Source of the DNA: Ferruginibacter sp.
GTDB taxonomy: Bacteria; Bacteroidota; Bacteroidia; Chitinophagales; Chitinophagaceae
Assembly: GCA_025352695.1 (NCBI GenBank)
Contig: JANXSK010000199.1
Coordinates: 1 to 64,000 of the forward strand
Direction of reading: 5' to 3'
DNA: 64,000 bases
Shown: positions 8,540 through 16,884 of the stretch, piece by piece
Layout: each line of letters begins with the position of its first letter
Position numbering within the stretch: position 1 is the stretch's first letter
The notes under the pieces: model-generated
What the model saw: the letters and a program-made list of their open reading frames with translations, nothing else
What the model was told of the DNA's origin: nothing
Database searches by the model: none
Program-made: the position numbers and the translations under genes

Positions 8540-9577
8540 ATGCCAAACAGTACGTTTAACAACAGGTTACGTCAAATCATTTTGATTTGCATAATAATTT
8601 TTCTCACAATATTATTTGTGATGCAATTAAGTATTTTTTTACCTGGCTTATTAGGCGGTATCACACTATATATTCTTAGCCGTAAATGGTATCAAAACCT
8701 AACACTGCAAAAAAAATCGAATAAAGTCCTTACCGCACTTTTATTCATATTGTGTTCCCTTGTAATTATAGCCATTCCTGTTTATTTTTCTATTAGAATG
8801 ATAACACCCAAAATTAATGCATTAATAAATAGCCAGCATGAAGTACTACAGGGCTTACAAATTTTTTCTGATAAAGTAGAAAATTCCTTTGGTTTTAAAT
8901 TACTATCAGATGAAAATACCAAATCGATTGCCACCAAAATATCTTCCTTTATTCCAGGATTGCTTAATAGCACAGCGAACGTATTAACCAATCTGCTCAT
9001 GATGTTTTTTTTATTATATTATTTATTGATTAATGGTATTGCAATTGAAAAATATTTAAATAAAATTATTCCCCTAAGGCCTGAAAATATAAATAAGCTT
9101 GCCAATGAAACCATTTTAATGATCAGGGCAAATGCAATAGGCATACCCATTATTTGTATTGTACAGGGTATATTTGCTTCAATCGGTTATTTAATATTTG
9201 GGATTAAAGAATGGGGCATGTGGGGATTTGTAACGGGTGTATTTGCATTTTTTCCAATAGTAGGCACTATGATAATTTGGGTACCGCTCGTAATATTTCT
9301 TTATTCAACAGGTCAAAACTTTACTGCAACATGGCTAACACTTTACAGCATTATAATAACAGGCAATGTTGATTATATTACCCGATTAGGTTTATTAAAA
9401 AAAATGGGTAATGTACACCCAATGATAACAGTTTTAGGCGTTATAGTTGGTTTAAAAATATTTGGGTTTATGGGATTAATATTTGGCCCATTGCTGATAA
9501 GCTATTTTATTATACTAATAAAAATATACCTCAACGAATTTACCACCTCAGAAACCAATAAAGATTCAGCACCATGA
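8540..9577 (+). CDS. AI-2E/PerM-family membrane transporter
   Basis: Polytopic membrane protein of 345 residues in the AI-2E transporter (UPF0118/PerM) superfamily. Paired helices at the N-terminus (16-55) and a third near 65-85 are followed by a soluble segment (90-150), then about five helices. The conserved segment with G-x-x-x-A-F-F-P-I-V-G-T-M-I-I-W-V-P is visible, as is the C-terminal P-M-I-T-V-L-G-V-I-V-G-L-K-I-F-G-F-M-G-L-I-F-G-P motif. Members have been linked to autoinducer-2 export or Na+/H+ antiport; the substrate here is unknown. The stop overlaps the MarR start as ATGA, indicating translational coupling. Confidence 0.93.
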   Translation: MPNSTFNNRLRQIILICIIIFLTILFVMQLSIFLPGLLGGITLYILSRKWYQNLTLQKKSNKVLTALLFILCSLVIIAIPVYFSIRMITPKINALINSQHEVLQGLQIFSDKVENSFGFKLLSDENTKSIATKISSFIPGLLNSTANVLTNLLMMFFLLYYLLINGIAIEKYLNKIIPLRPENINKLANETILMIRANAIGIPIICIVQGIFASIGYLIFGIKEWGMWGFVTGVFAFFPIVGTMIIWVPLVIFLYSTGQNFTATWLTLYSIIITGNVDYITRLGLLKKMGNVHPMITVLGVIVGLKIFGFMGLIFGPLLISYFIILIKIYLNEFTTSETNKDSAP

Positions 9578-10026
9578 GTATAGAAAAAGACATTAAGCAA
9601 AGCAGCTTTAGAAGTGAATACCAGAAGGCTATAGTTAATTTGATTTTTACATACAATTGGACTACCGAACAATTTAAACATTTATTTGAAGGAGAAGACC
9701 TAACGATGCAGCAGTTTAACATATTGCGAATTTTAAGAGGCAGCGAAACTCCTTTATCAACTTTACAGATAAGGGAACGTATGCTTGATAGAATGAGTGA
9801 TACCAGCCGAATTGTAGACAGGCTAATTTTGAAAGGATTAGTAAAAAAGCTCCCCTGTAAAACTGACAAGCGCCTTGTTGACATAACCATTACATCACAA
9901 GGGTTAAAAATATTGGATAAATTAGATTTGCATGAAGATAAAATGGAAAATATTTTAAAATCACTCACAGAAGATGAAGTCATCACTTTTAATAAATTAT
10001 TAGATAAAATCCGTCAATCCAATTAA
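9574..10026 (+). CDS. MarR-family transcriptional regulator
   Basis: Winged-helix regulator of 150 residues. The helix-turn-helix core is L-T-M-Q-Q-F-N-I-L-R-I-L-R-G with the recognition helix near D-R-M-S-D-T-S-R-I-V-D-R-L, and the wing contains the conserved D-K-R-L-V-D-I-T-I-T motif, all standard for MarR. The ATG overlaps the transporter stop (ATGA), so both come from one transcript; MarR proteins commonly regulate the transporter beside them. The next gene starts 9 bases after the stop and is probably part of the same operon. Confidence 0.95.
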   Translation: MSIEKDIKQSSFRSEYQKAIVNLIFTYNWTTEQFKHLFEGEDLTMQQFNILRILRGSETPLSTLQIRERMLDRMSDTSRIVDRLILKGLVKKLPCKTDKRLVDITITSQGLKILDKLDLHEDKMENILKSLTEDEVITFNKLLDKIRQSN

Positions 10027-10034
10027 TAGCTACA

Positions 10035-11240
10035 ATGCACAATAAAATTTTGGCCTTTTTTTTTATAGGAAGTATTTTTTTTATAACAAAGGGAAACGCT
10101 CAAACTACACCGGAATTTCGAGGAGTTTGGGTTGCTACAGTAGATAATATTGACTGGCCTTCAGCCGGAAATTTTAACAGCGATTCACAAAAAGTTGAGT
10201 TTATCAAACTACTCGACATGCACCAAAGAAATGGTTTTAATGCGATGATTGTTCAGGTTCGTCCTGCTGCAGATGCTTTTTACCCTTCACAATTTGAACC
10301 TTGGAGCGAATGGCTAACTGGTAAACAAGGTCAACCACCAATTCCATATTATGATCCACTGGAGTTTATGATAACAGAAACACATAAACGAGGCATGGTC
10401 TTTCATGCATGGATGAACCCGTATAGGGCTGAATTTAACCTTGGTGTATCTTCCATAGCGGCAACCCATATTACCAAATTGCACCCCGAGTGGTTTTTAA
10501 CCTATGGTGATAAAAAATATTTTGACCCCGGCAATAAATCGGTACAACAATATGTAGCCAATATTGTTAAAGATGTAGTAAGCAGGTATGCTGTAGATGC
10601 AATACATTTTGATGATTATTTTTATCCTTATCGTATCACAGGCAAAGAGTTTCAGGATAATGACAGTTACATGAAATATGGTAGTGGTTTAAAAAAAGAC
10701 GACTGGCGAAGAAGTAATACCGATTCAATCATTGCCTTACTCAGCAGGGTTATTAAGGCTTCAAATAAAAACTGTCAGTTTGGTATCAGCCCTTTTGGCA
10801 TTTGGCGCAATGTAGAACGTGACGCCATAAACGGAAGCAATACCAATGGAGGTGCAAGCAATTATGATGACTTATATGCCAATATTTTATTGTGGTTACA
10901 AAACGGTTGGATTGATTATGTAGCACCACAGTTATACTGGGAATTTAGCCATCGCACAGCGCCATATAATGTATTATTAAACTGGTGGAACAATCATACG
11001 TATGGCAGACATTGCTATATTGGCCTTGGCATTTATAAAGCAAATACCAATAAAGCATGGAAAGATCCAACACAGCTTACAAAGCAAATTGAAGCCTTAC
11101 GTAGCAAACCTAATATTCAGGGAATGATATTTTTTAGCAGTAAAAGTTTTGAAAATAACCCCAATGGCTGGAGTGATAGCTTACGGCTTCATTATTTTAA
11201 AAACCCATCCACATTACCTGAAATGGAATGGTTAAAATAA
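10035..11240 (+). CDS. Secreted GHL10 (DUF187) glycoside hydrolase-like protein
   Basis: Secreted TIM-barrel protein of 401 residues in the glycosyl hydrolase-like 10 family (YngK type). A signal peptide ends near NAQ (residue 23). The family opening F-R-G-V-W-V-A-T-V-D-N-I-D-W-P follows, then N-A-M-I-V-Q-V-R-P-A-A-D-A-F-Y, H-A-W-M-N-P-Y-R and the acidic D-A-I-H-F-D-D-Y-F-Y-P-Y that likely holds catalytic residues. Related proteins are suspected to act on cell-wall or surface glycans; the substrate is not known. It follows marR by 9 bases. Confidence 0.92.
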   Translation: MHNKILAFFFIGSIFFITKGNAQTTPEFRGVWVATVDNIDWPSAGNFNSDSQKVEFIKLLDMHQRNGFNAMIVQVRPAADAFYPSQFEPWSEWLTGKQGQPPIPYYDPLEFMITETHKRGMVFHAWMNPYRAEFNLGVSSIAATHITKLHPEWFLTYGDKKYFDPGNKSVQQYVANIVKDVVSRYAVDAIHFDDYFYPYRITGKEFQDNDSYMKYGSGLKKDDWRRSNTDSIIALLSRVIKASNKNCQFGISPFGIWRNVERDAINGSNTNGGASNYDDLYANILLWLQNGWIDYVAPQLYWEFSHRTAPYNVLLNWWNNHTYGRHCYIGLGIYKANTNKAWKDPTQLTKQIEALRSKPNIQGMIFFSSKSFENNPNGWSDSLRLHYFKNPSTLPEMEWLK

Positions 11241-11340
11241 TTATTTAGCTATATTTTTCATACGCTTTACAAAAGTTTATCCCTGCATACGTATTGATTG
11301 ATTGTACATTTTTTAAATAATACGACACTTATTTTGGGTG

Positions 11341-11369
11341 TTTGCACACATCGTTTTTCTCTACCTTTG
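11341..11369 (+). promoter_or_regulatory. Promoter of the DegT-family aminotransferase gene
   Basis: TTTG at 11341-11344 and TACCTTTG at 11362-11369 are 17 bases apart and resemble the Bacteroidota -33/-7 pair. The ATG is at 11411, giving a leader of about 35-40 bases. Confidence 0.55.
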
Positions 11370-11410
11370 CAGTGCACATTTAATTTATTGTTAAATACTA
11401 AATTTATTAT

Positions 11411-12631
11411 ATGCCCGGTTTTGAATTTTTTGGTGCAGAAGAACGTAAAGAAGTAAATGATGTTTTGGAAACAGGAATCCTTATGCGGTATGGGTTTGAT
11501 GGTGCACGCAAAGGCATCTGGAAAGCAAAAGAATTAGAAGAATCTATTTGCAATACCTTTGGATGTAAACATGCACAGTTGGTAAGCAGCGGCACCGCTG
11601 CATTAACAGCAGCTATGAGTGCTTTGGGCATTGGTTATGGCGATGAAATAATTGTGCCGGCCTTTACATTTGTCGCAAGTTTTGAAGCGGTTCTTTCTGT
11701 AGGAGCCATACCTGTTTTGGTTGATGTAGATGACACCCTAACCTTAAATCCTGAAGCTGTAAGGAATGCAATTACATCCAAAACAAAATGCGTAATGCCA
11801 GTGCATATGTGTGGTAGCATGGCAGATATGGATGCACTCGTGGCCATTTGTAAAGAACACAACCTTATTTTATTGGAAGACGCCTGCCAGAGTATTGGTG
11901 GTACTTACAAAGGAAAAAAATTAGGTACTATCGGAGATGCAGGTACTTTTAGTTTTGATTTTGTAAAGATGATAACTTGTGCAGAAGGCGGTGTAGTAAT
12001 GTCAAATCGGGAAGATGTATACATAAATACAGATGGTTATAGCGATCATGGACATGACCATAAAGGAGGCTTAGACAGAGGCGCTGATCTTCATCCTTTT
12101 ATTGGCTACAATTTTCGTATCAGCGAATTACATGCTGCGGTAGGCTTGGCTCAAATAAAAAAGCTGGATACTTTTTTAACTATACAACGTAACAATAATA
12201 AGATGCTTCGGCAAATTTTAGCAACTATACCTGAAATCTCTTTTAGAAGGGTTCCTGATGAGGCTGGTGACAGTTGCAGTTTTTTAAGCTGGTTTTTACC
12301 TACCGAAGCCATTACCAAAGCAGTAGTTGCCGAATTAAAAGAACAAGGCATTTTAGCGGGTAACTTTTACTGGTTTGTAAATAACTGGCATTACATCAGC
12401 CAATGGGAACACCTTAAAAATGGCGTTACGCTAAATCATTTACATCCTGATTTAAAGGCGGCTGTTATGCATCATGCCAATAAAGATTTTAGCGCCAGTG
12501 ATGCAATTATGGGACGTTGTGTTTCTACAGCCATTAGTTTATTGTGGACACCCGAACAAATTAAAGCAAAAGGAGAACAAATGGTAAACGTGATTAATAA
12601 AGTATTGAAGGCACAGGAGGTAACGGCCTGA
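11411..12631 (+). CDS. DegT/DnrJ/EryC1/StrS-family PLP aminotransferase
   Basis: PLP-dependent fold-type I enzyme of 406 residues, the family that makes amino sugars and related compounds on nucleotide-linked sugars. Features in order: S-S-G-T-A-A-L phosphate-binding turn (59-65), P-A-F-T-F-V-A-S, E-D-A-C-Q-S-I-G-G (156-164) and the region S-F-D-F-V-K-M-I-T-C-A-E-G-G with the likely Schiff-base Lys186. Some relatives replace this lysine with histidine; here it is lysine. No sugar-nucleotide genes flank it, so the substrate cannot be inferred. It ends 18 bases before a strong terminator. Confidence 0.93.
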   Translation: MPGFEFFGAEERKEVNDVLETGILMRYGFDGARKGIWKAKELEESICNTFGCKHAQLVSSGTAALTAAMSALGIGYGDEIIVPAFTFVASFEAVLSVGAIPVLVDVDDTLTLNPEAVRNAITSKTKCVMPVHMCGSMADMDALVAICKEHNLILLEDACQSIGGTYKGKKLGTIGDAGTFSFDFVKMITCAEGGVVMSNREDVYINTDGYSDHGHDHKGGLDRGADLHPFIGYNFRISELHAAVGLAQIKKLDTFLTIQRNNNKMLRQILATIPEISFRRVPDEAGDSCSFLSWFLPTEAITKAVVAELKEQGILAGNFYWFVNNWHYISQWEHLKNGVTLNHLHPDLKAAVMHHANKDFSASDAIMGRCVSTAISLLWTPEQIKAKGEQMVNVINKVLKAQEVTA

Positions 12632-12649
12632 AATAAATAATAAGTAGCT

Positions 12650-12684
12650 AAAAAGGTATCTACTGCATTGTAGGTACCTTTTTT
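12650..12684. terminator. Bidirectional rho-independent terminator
   Basis: A 14-pair stem (12650-12663 with 12670-12683) contains AAAAAGGTA and TACCTTTTT arms and closes on the 6-base loop TGCATT. One T-G wobble is present. Runs of A upstream and T downstream make it functional on both strands, suiting the convergent genes on either side. Confidence 0.85.
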
Positions 12685-12687
12685 AAT

Positions 12688-13014
12688 TTAGTAATTTTTA
12701 CGCTTTCCTTCCAACCGATCACAGTCTTCAATGCTGCCCATTCTAAATTTAAAAGGAATTTTAGCAATTTTTTCAAACTTTATTTCTTGTTTACAAAAAA
12801 ATCCTAATTGTATTGCATAATAATTGGGAGATAAAACTGGCGTTGGATTTATCATTTTTATCATATTTTTATTTATCAGAAGTATTGCTGATGTTGGATT
12901 TGCAGGGGTTTGCAGCTGAATTAAAATATCCTTTTGCAGCTGCAGTTTTTGAGAAAAAATTTTCGGAGCAGCAAAAATCATGCAGAAAAATAAAATTTTA
13001 AATTTTTTATACAC
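12688..13014 (-). CDS. Small secreted protein, hypothetical
   Basis: Protein of 108 residues with a clear signal peptide (basic MYKKFK, hydrophobic core, cleavage after FSQ near residue 22). The mature part has no recognised domain; it ends with a basic region F-C-K-Q-E-I-K-F-E-K and a tail S-I-E-D-C-D-R-L-E-G-K that I have the impression of seeing in small Bacteroidota secreted proteins, but I cannot name a family. The start is GTG at 13014; the next ATG (12981) would cut the signal peptide. It ends directly at the shared terminator, which supports it as a real gene. Confidence 0.68.
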   Translation of the reverse strand: MYKKFKILFFCMIFAAPKIFSQKLQLQKDILIQLQTPANPTSAILLINKNMIKMINPTPVLSPNYYAIQLGFFCKQEIKFEKIAKIPFKFRMGSIEDCDRLEGKRKNY

Positions 13015-13099
13015 TTTTCAAGTTTCAATATTTGTAAATTTACGACTTTATTAGACCAGCAGTTTGATATATTTTACAATTTTACACCGTTGCTAACAT

Positions 13100-13171
13100 C
13101 CAATACCAGTAATTAACTTAAATGATGCTACGCTTCAATTAAAGTTCCCACTGGTATAAAAATACAATTGG
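13100..13171. repeat. Nested inverted repeat upstream of rpoN
   Basis: Three nested dyads: CCAAT/ATTGG (13100-13104, 13167-13171), ATACCAGT/ACTGGTAT (13103-13110, 13150-13157) and AACTT/AAGTT (13115-13119, 13142-13146). They lie between the divergent small-protein gene and rpoN, about 160 bases before the rpoN start. The remaining intergenic sequence (13015-13329) shows no gene. It could fold as a leader RNA or bind a protein dimer. Confidence 0.45.
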
Positions 13172-13329
13172 ATACACAAGGACGCTGAGCAAAGAAATTT
13201 TGCTTGAATAAAAAAAGGAAGTTTCTAAATACAGTTTATTTTGAAATGATATTTAAAACAACTGCTGATAGAAATATTTATTATTTACGAAAAACTCATC
13301 AATCACTTTAAGAGATTGAAACAAAAAGT

Positions 13330-14817
13330 ATGGCATTAAGTCAGGGATTATACCAACGGCAATTACAAAAATTATCACCCCAACAAATTCAGTTAATGAA
13401 ATTGTTGCAAGTTCCAACCGCCTTGCTGGAAGAGCGGATTAAAGAAGAGCTTGAAGAAAATCCTGCATTGGAAACAGGTGAAGAAGAAGAAGCGGAAGAA
13501 TTTGAAAATGATGTTACCGAAGAATTTGAAACAACGACAGATGATTTTGAACCAGATGGTAGCCAAGACGAATACGAAAGCATTGACATAAGCGATTATG
13601 TGCAGGATGGTGATGATGATATTGCTGATTATAAAATGCGGGACGAAAATTACCCCGAACAAGATGATAGCAAAGTAGTTCCACATAAAGTAGAAACCGG
13701 ATTTAATGAATTGATGCTGGAACAACTAGGACAACTTAGTTTAGATGAACACAAGCAAAGCGTAGCAGAGCAAATTATTGGTAACCTTGATGATGACGGT
13801 TATTTACGCAGAGATATTAGTGCAATTGTAGATGACCTTGCATTCAGGCAAAATATTATTACAGATGAAGAAGAAATCAGTCAACTGGTTTTACAAATTC
13901 AGCAGTTCGACCCTCCGGGCGTTTGCGCCAGAAACCTTCAGGAATGTTTGTTGATACAGCTAGAAAGAAACGTACACCATGGCAAACATATAGAAATGGC
14001 AATTAAAGTACTTGATAAGTATTTTGAAGAGTTCACGAAAAAACATTATGAAAAAATTCAACGGGGATTAAGCATTACCGATGACCAGTTAAGAGAAATT
14101 ATTACCCAGATAATAAAGTTGAATCCCAAACCGGGTGGCAGTGTTGGTGAAATAAGTAAAGGGGAAGGATATGTGATACCAGATTTTTTTATCATAAACA
14201 ATGCGGGGAAATTAGAACTTACACTCAATAGTAGAAATGCACCTGACCTGCGTATAAGTGAAGGTTACCGGGACATGCTGAAGGATTATGATAAAGGTAC
14301 TAAAAAAGATAAACGCCAAAAAGAAGCGGTACTTTTTATTAAACAAAAAATTGATTCTGCTAAATGGTTTATTGATGCCATTAAACAAAGGCAACATACT
14401 TTACTAAGTTCTATGGAAGCTATTATGAACTACCAGTATGAGTTTTTTGTAACGGGAGATGAAACAGAATTAAGACCAATGATATTGAAGGATATTGCTG
14501 AAAAAACCAACTTAGATATCAGTACCATCAGCCGGGTTGCCAATAGTAAATTTGTGCAAACAGAATTTGGCACTTACAGATTAAAGTTCTTTTTTAGTGA
14601 AAGTTTACAAACGGACAGTGGCGAAGAAGTGAGCACAAGAGAAGTAAAAAAAATACTTAGTAATTTAATAGAAGGCGAAAGCAAAAAACGCCCGCTAAGC
14701 GATGAAAGACTCACAGAATTGTTACAGGAAAAAGGCTATAATATTGCCAGAAGAACTGTTGCTAAATACAGAGAACAATTAAATGTACCGGTGGCAAGGT
14801 TAAGAAAACAGTTATAA
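13330..14817 (+). CDS. rpoN: RNA polymerase sigma-54 factor
   Basis: Sigma-54 (495 residues), which directs RNA polymerase to -24/-12 promoters that need an ATP-driven activator. Region I is Gln/Leu rich (QLQKLSPQQIQLMKLLQVP), followed by an acidic region II (about 45-120), the core-binding domain, a helix-turn-helix (I-A-E-K-T-N-L-D-I-S-T-I-S-R-V) and the C-terminal RpoN box ARRTVAKYRE (about 473-482), identical to the classic sequence. No activator of the NtrC type and no obvious TGGCAC-N5-TTGC promoter was noticed in intergenic DNA of this window. The next gene follows after 32 bases. Confidence 0.98.
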   Translation: MALSQGLYQRQLQKLSPQQIQLMKLLQVPTALLEERIKEELEENPALETGEEEEAEEFENDVTEEFETTTDDFEPDGSQDEYESIDISDYVQDGDDDIADYKMRDENYPEQDDSKVVPHKVETGFNELMLEQLGQLSLDEHKQSVAEQIIGNLDDDGYLRRDISAIVDDLAFRQNIITDEEEISQLVLQIQQFDPPGVCARNLQECLLIQLERNVHHGKHIEMAIKVLDKYFEEFTKKHYEKIQRGLSITDDQLREIITQIIKLNPKPGGSVGEISKGEGYVIPDFFIINNAGKLELTLNSRNAPDLRISEGYRDMLKDYDKGTKKDKRQKEAVLFIKQKIDSAKWFIDAIKQRQHTLLSSMEAIMNYQYEFFVTGDETELRPMILKDIAEKTNLDISTISRVANSKFVQTEFGTYRLKFFFSESLQTDSGEEVSTREVKKILSNLIEGESKKRPLSDERLTELLQEKGYNIARRTVAKYREQLNVPVARLRKQL

Positions 14818-14849
14818 ATTTCTCTTTTTTAAGAATTAAAAAGCAATTA

Positions 14850-15533
14850 ATGTTGAATAGTGAATTTTCAATTGCAAATAATCCCGAAGCATCCGTAAAA
14901 AGCTGGCAACCTGCTTTGGTACGTTTTTTTGCACATGCACTTTCTTATATTTTTCATCCGTTGTTTATCCCTTTTTATATAAGCTGGTTTATCACATTTA
15001 TACATCCGTCTTATTTTTCCGGTTTTAGCGATGCCGGTAAAAAAAGAGTAATGATAATGATTACCATAAACGCCATTGCATTTCCATTTATAACAGTTGT
15101 ATTATTAAAAGCATTAGGCTTTATTGATTCCTTTTTTTTACGAACACAAAGAGATCGAATTATTCCCTATATAGCATCCATGACCTTTTTCTTTTGGGCA
15201 CAATATGCTTTAAGAGAACAATCTGAAATACCGAGGATACTGGTAGCCTTTATGTTTGGTGTTTTTATTTCTTCCGCCGCAGCGTTAATTGCAAATATTT
15301 ATTTTAAAATATCCATGCACGCCATTGGTATGGGTGGTTTTATAGGTATTTTTTTTGCAATAATGCAGCAAAATACCATGCTGATGACTTGGCCATTAAG
15401 TACAGCTTTATTAATTGCCGGGCTAGTTTGCACCGCCCGTTTAATAGTTAGCAATCATACCCCAAAAGAAATTTATAGTGGATTGTTGGTTGGCTTTATT
15501 TGCCAATTGATAGGTGCCGCTATTCAGTTATAA
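14850..15533 (+). CDS. PAP2-like membrane phosphatase family protein
   Basis: Membrane protein of 227 residues with about six helices. It resembles the PAP2 (phosphatidic acid phosphatase type 2) superfamily as found in Bacteroidota: R-T-Q-R-D-R-I-I-P in place of the KxxxxxxRP motif, S-M-H in place of the S-G-H motif, and A-R-L-I-V-S-N-H-T-P-K-E-I-Y-S-G with the third-motif Arg and His kept but Asp changed to Glu. Activity on lipid phosphates is therefore possible but unproven. It lies 32 bases after rpoN and may be co-transcribed with it. Confidence 0.72.
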   Translation: MLNSEFSIANNPEASVKSWQPALVRFFAHALSYIFHPLFIPFYISWFITFIHPSYFSGFSDAGKKRVMIMITINAIAFPFITVVLLKALGFIDSFFLRTQRDRIIPYIASMTFFFWAQYALREQSEIPRILVAFMFGVFISSAAALIANIYFKISMHAIGMGGFIGIFFAIMQQNTMLMTWPLSTALLIAGLVCTARLIVSNHTPKEIYSGLLVGFICQLIGAAIQL

Positions 15534-15535
15534 AA

Positions 15536-15586
15536 ATGAAGAGGCCCCGTCCAATACCGAGGCCATCTTTCTGCTGTCGTGCCTAA
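15536..15586 (+). other. GC-rich hairpin and 16-residue mini-ORF after the PAP2-like gene
   Basis: Two bases after the preceding stop codon, an ATG opens a 16-residue frame MKRPRPIPRPSFCCRA ending in TAA. The same DNA forms a hairpin: GGCCCCG (15543-15549) with CGAGGCC (15558-15564), extended by AAGA/TCTT with one bulged base. Its GC content stands out from the AT-rich surroundings. It may be a transcript-end structure, a small RNA segment or a leader-like peptide; which one is not decidable here. Confidence 0.4.
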
Positions 15587-15852
15587 CAATAAAAGGTAAA
15601 CTGTAGATTTTTCAACCTTAGTTATCAAGAATTTAAAACTGAATATTTTGATTAATGTAATAAAATAGATATGCATTACAATTGTTGTATCAAACGGTCA
15701 TCATTCAACACCCAAACGAGTATATTTTTATCATAATACTGTTAAATGACTTAAATTAATAACTGGAATATTTATATTGGTAACGGATAAGCACTTCAGC
15801 AAAGAAGCTGCGTATAAAAGAGGTTTCAATAGTTAGTGGTTTTTCAGGTTAA
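15587..15852. other. Intergenic DNA before the urease operon
   Basis: The first part of the 492-base gap between the PAP2-like gene and ureA. I see no gene, RNA gene or terminator with a T run in this part; the palindromes nearer ureA are listed separately. Confidence 0.5.
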
Positions 15853-15866
15853 CAATCAATTGATTG
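15853..15866. promoter_or_regulatory. 14-base perfect palindrome upstream of the urease operon
   Basis: CAATCAATTGATTG is a perfect 14-base palindrome, 160 bases before ureA. Size and position fit a binding site for a dimeric regulator. The bound protein is unknown. Confidence 0.4.
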
Positions 15867-15901
15867 CTTGGTTTCAATATATAAATCGTTAAAACAAAAA
15901 C

Positions 15902-15921
15902 TTTATTGTAGGTACAATAAA
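15902..15921. promoter_or_regulatory. 20-base dyad upstream of ureA
   Basis: TTTATTGTA and TACAATAAA are perfect 9-base arms around a GG centre, about 105 bases before ureA. It is followed by an A run and by a short AACC/GGTT hairpin (15932-15946 region) with a T-rich tail. It may be an operator controlling urease; as a hairpin it could also stop antisense transcription. Confidence 0.45.
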
Positions 15922-16025
15922 AAAAAGAGAACCCATTCTAGGTTGTTTTTCTTATCTTAACAGCAATTCAAAACGATTACTACGATTGCATGCCTGTTCA
16001 GGTAACCAAATAATTATTTTTATTC

Positions 16026-16361
16026 ATGCACTTAACACCCAGAGAATCAGAAAAACTATTACTTTTTTTAGCTGGTGAATTAGCTGAAAAAAGAAAAGCA
16101 AGAGGCTTAAAACTTAATTATCCTGAAGCCATCGCACTTATCAGCAGTAATTTACAGGAAGCCGCACGAGATGGTAAAACAGTTGCAGAACTAATGCATT
16201 ATGGCTCCACAATTTTATCAAGCGATGATGTGATGGAGGGCATTCCTGAAATGATACAGGAGATACAGATAGAAGCTACTTTCCCCGATGGAACAAAGTT
16301 AGTAACGGTACATGATCCTATTAGGCCTGGCCGCTCCAATCGCTCACAGCAAGAGCCTTAA
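16026..16361 (+). CDS. ureA: Urease gamma subunit
   Basis: Smallest structural subunit of urease (111 residues; about 100 is usual). Urease hydrolyses urea to ammonia and carbamate. The family start [13 protein letters not shown] is present, followed by [26 protein letters not shown] and the C-terminal [17 protein letters not shown]. First gene of the urease operon; a spacer of 136 bases separates it from ureB. Confidence 0.98.
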   Translation: MHLTPRESEKLLLFLAGELAEKRKARGLKLNYPEAIALISSNLQEAARDGKTVAELMHYGSTILSSDDVMEGIPEMIQEIQIEATFPDGTKLVTVHDPIRPGRSNRSQQEP

Positions 16362-16497
16362 GAAAATACAATTTAAATTCGTAAAACAGGTTTACTATTT
16401 GTCAGCAATAATATTTGATGTCTTTAAATAAATTAATATTCATTAATCAATAAACTTCCAATAATTTCCACGGTGGGGATAAAGTAAAAAAAAATTT

Positions 16498-16884
16498 ATG
16501 ATACCAGGTGAATATATTTTAGCCCAGGGCGAAATTGAATGTAATGTCGGCAGAAATACTCAAAAAATTGTAGTTGTAAATACAGGCGACAGACCCGTGC
16601 AGGTAGGTTCTCATTTTCATTTTTTTGAAGTAAATAAACAAATGGAATTTAACCGGGAAAAAGCATTTGGCATGCGGCTAAATATCGCCGCAGGAACAGC
16701 TGTTCGTTTTGAACCAGGCGAAGAAAAAGAAGTTGAGCTGGTAACCTTTGGAGGAAACAAAAAAATAGTTGGTTTTAATAATTTAGTTGATGGCGAAACT
16801 GTTTCAGCAATAAGCAAAATAAATGCAGTTGAAAAGGCAACAACGCATCATTTTAAAAATAACACGGATGAGTTTACAAATTAA
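16498..16884 (+). CDS. ureB: Urease beta subunit
   Basis: Beta subunit of urease, 128 residues. The family signatures are I-P-G-E-Y near the start, [40 protein letters not shown] and V-G-F-N-N-L-V-D-G. It is a separate gene, as in most bacteria and unlike Helicobacter, where gamma and beta are fused. Its last 17 bases overlap the start of ureC in another frame. The C-terminal 20 residues beyond the core are not conserved. Confidence 0.98.
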   Translation: MIPGEYILAQGEIECNVGRNTQKIVVVNTGDRPVQVGSHFHFFEVNKQMEFNREKAFGMRLNIAAGTAVRFEPGEEKEVELVTFGGNKKIVGFNNLVDGETVSAISKINAVEKATTHHFKNNTDEFTN

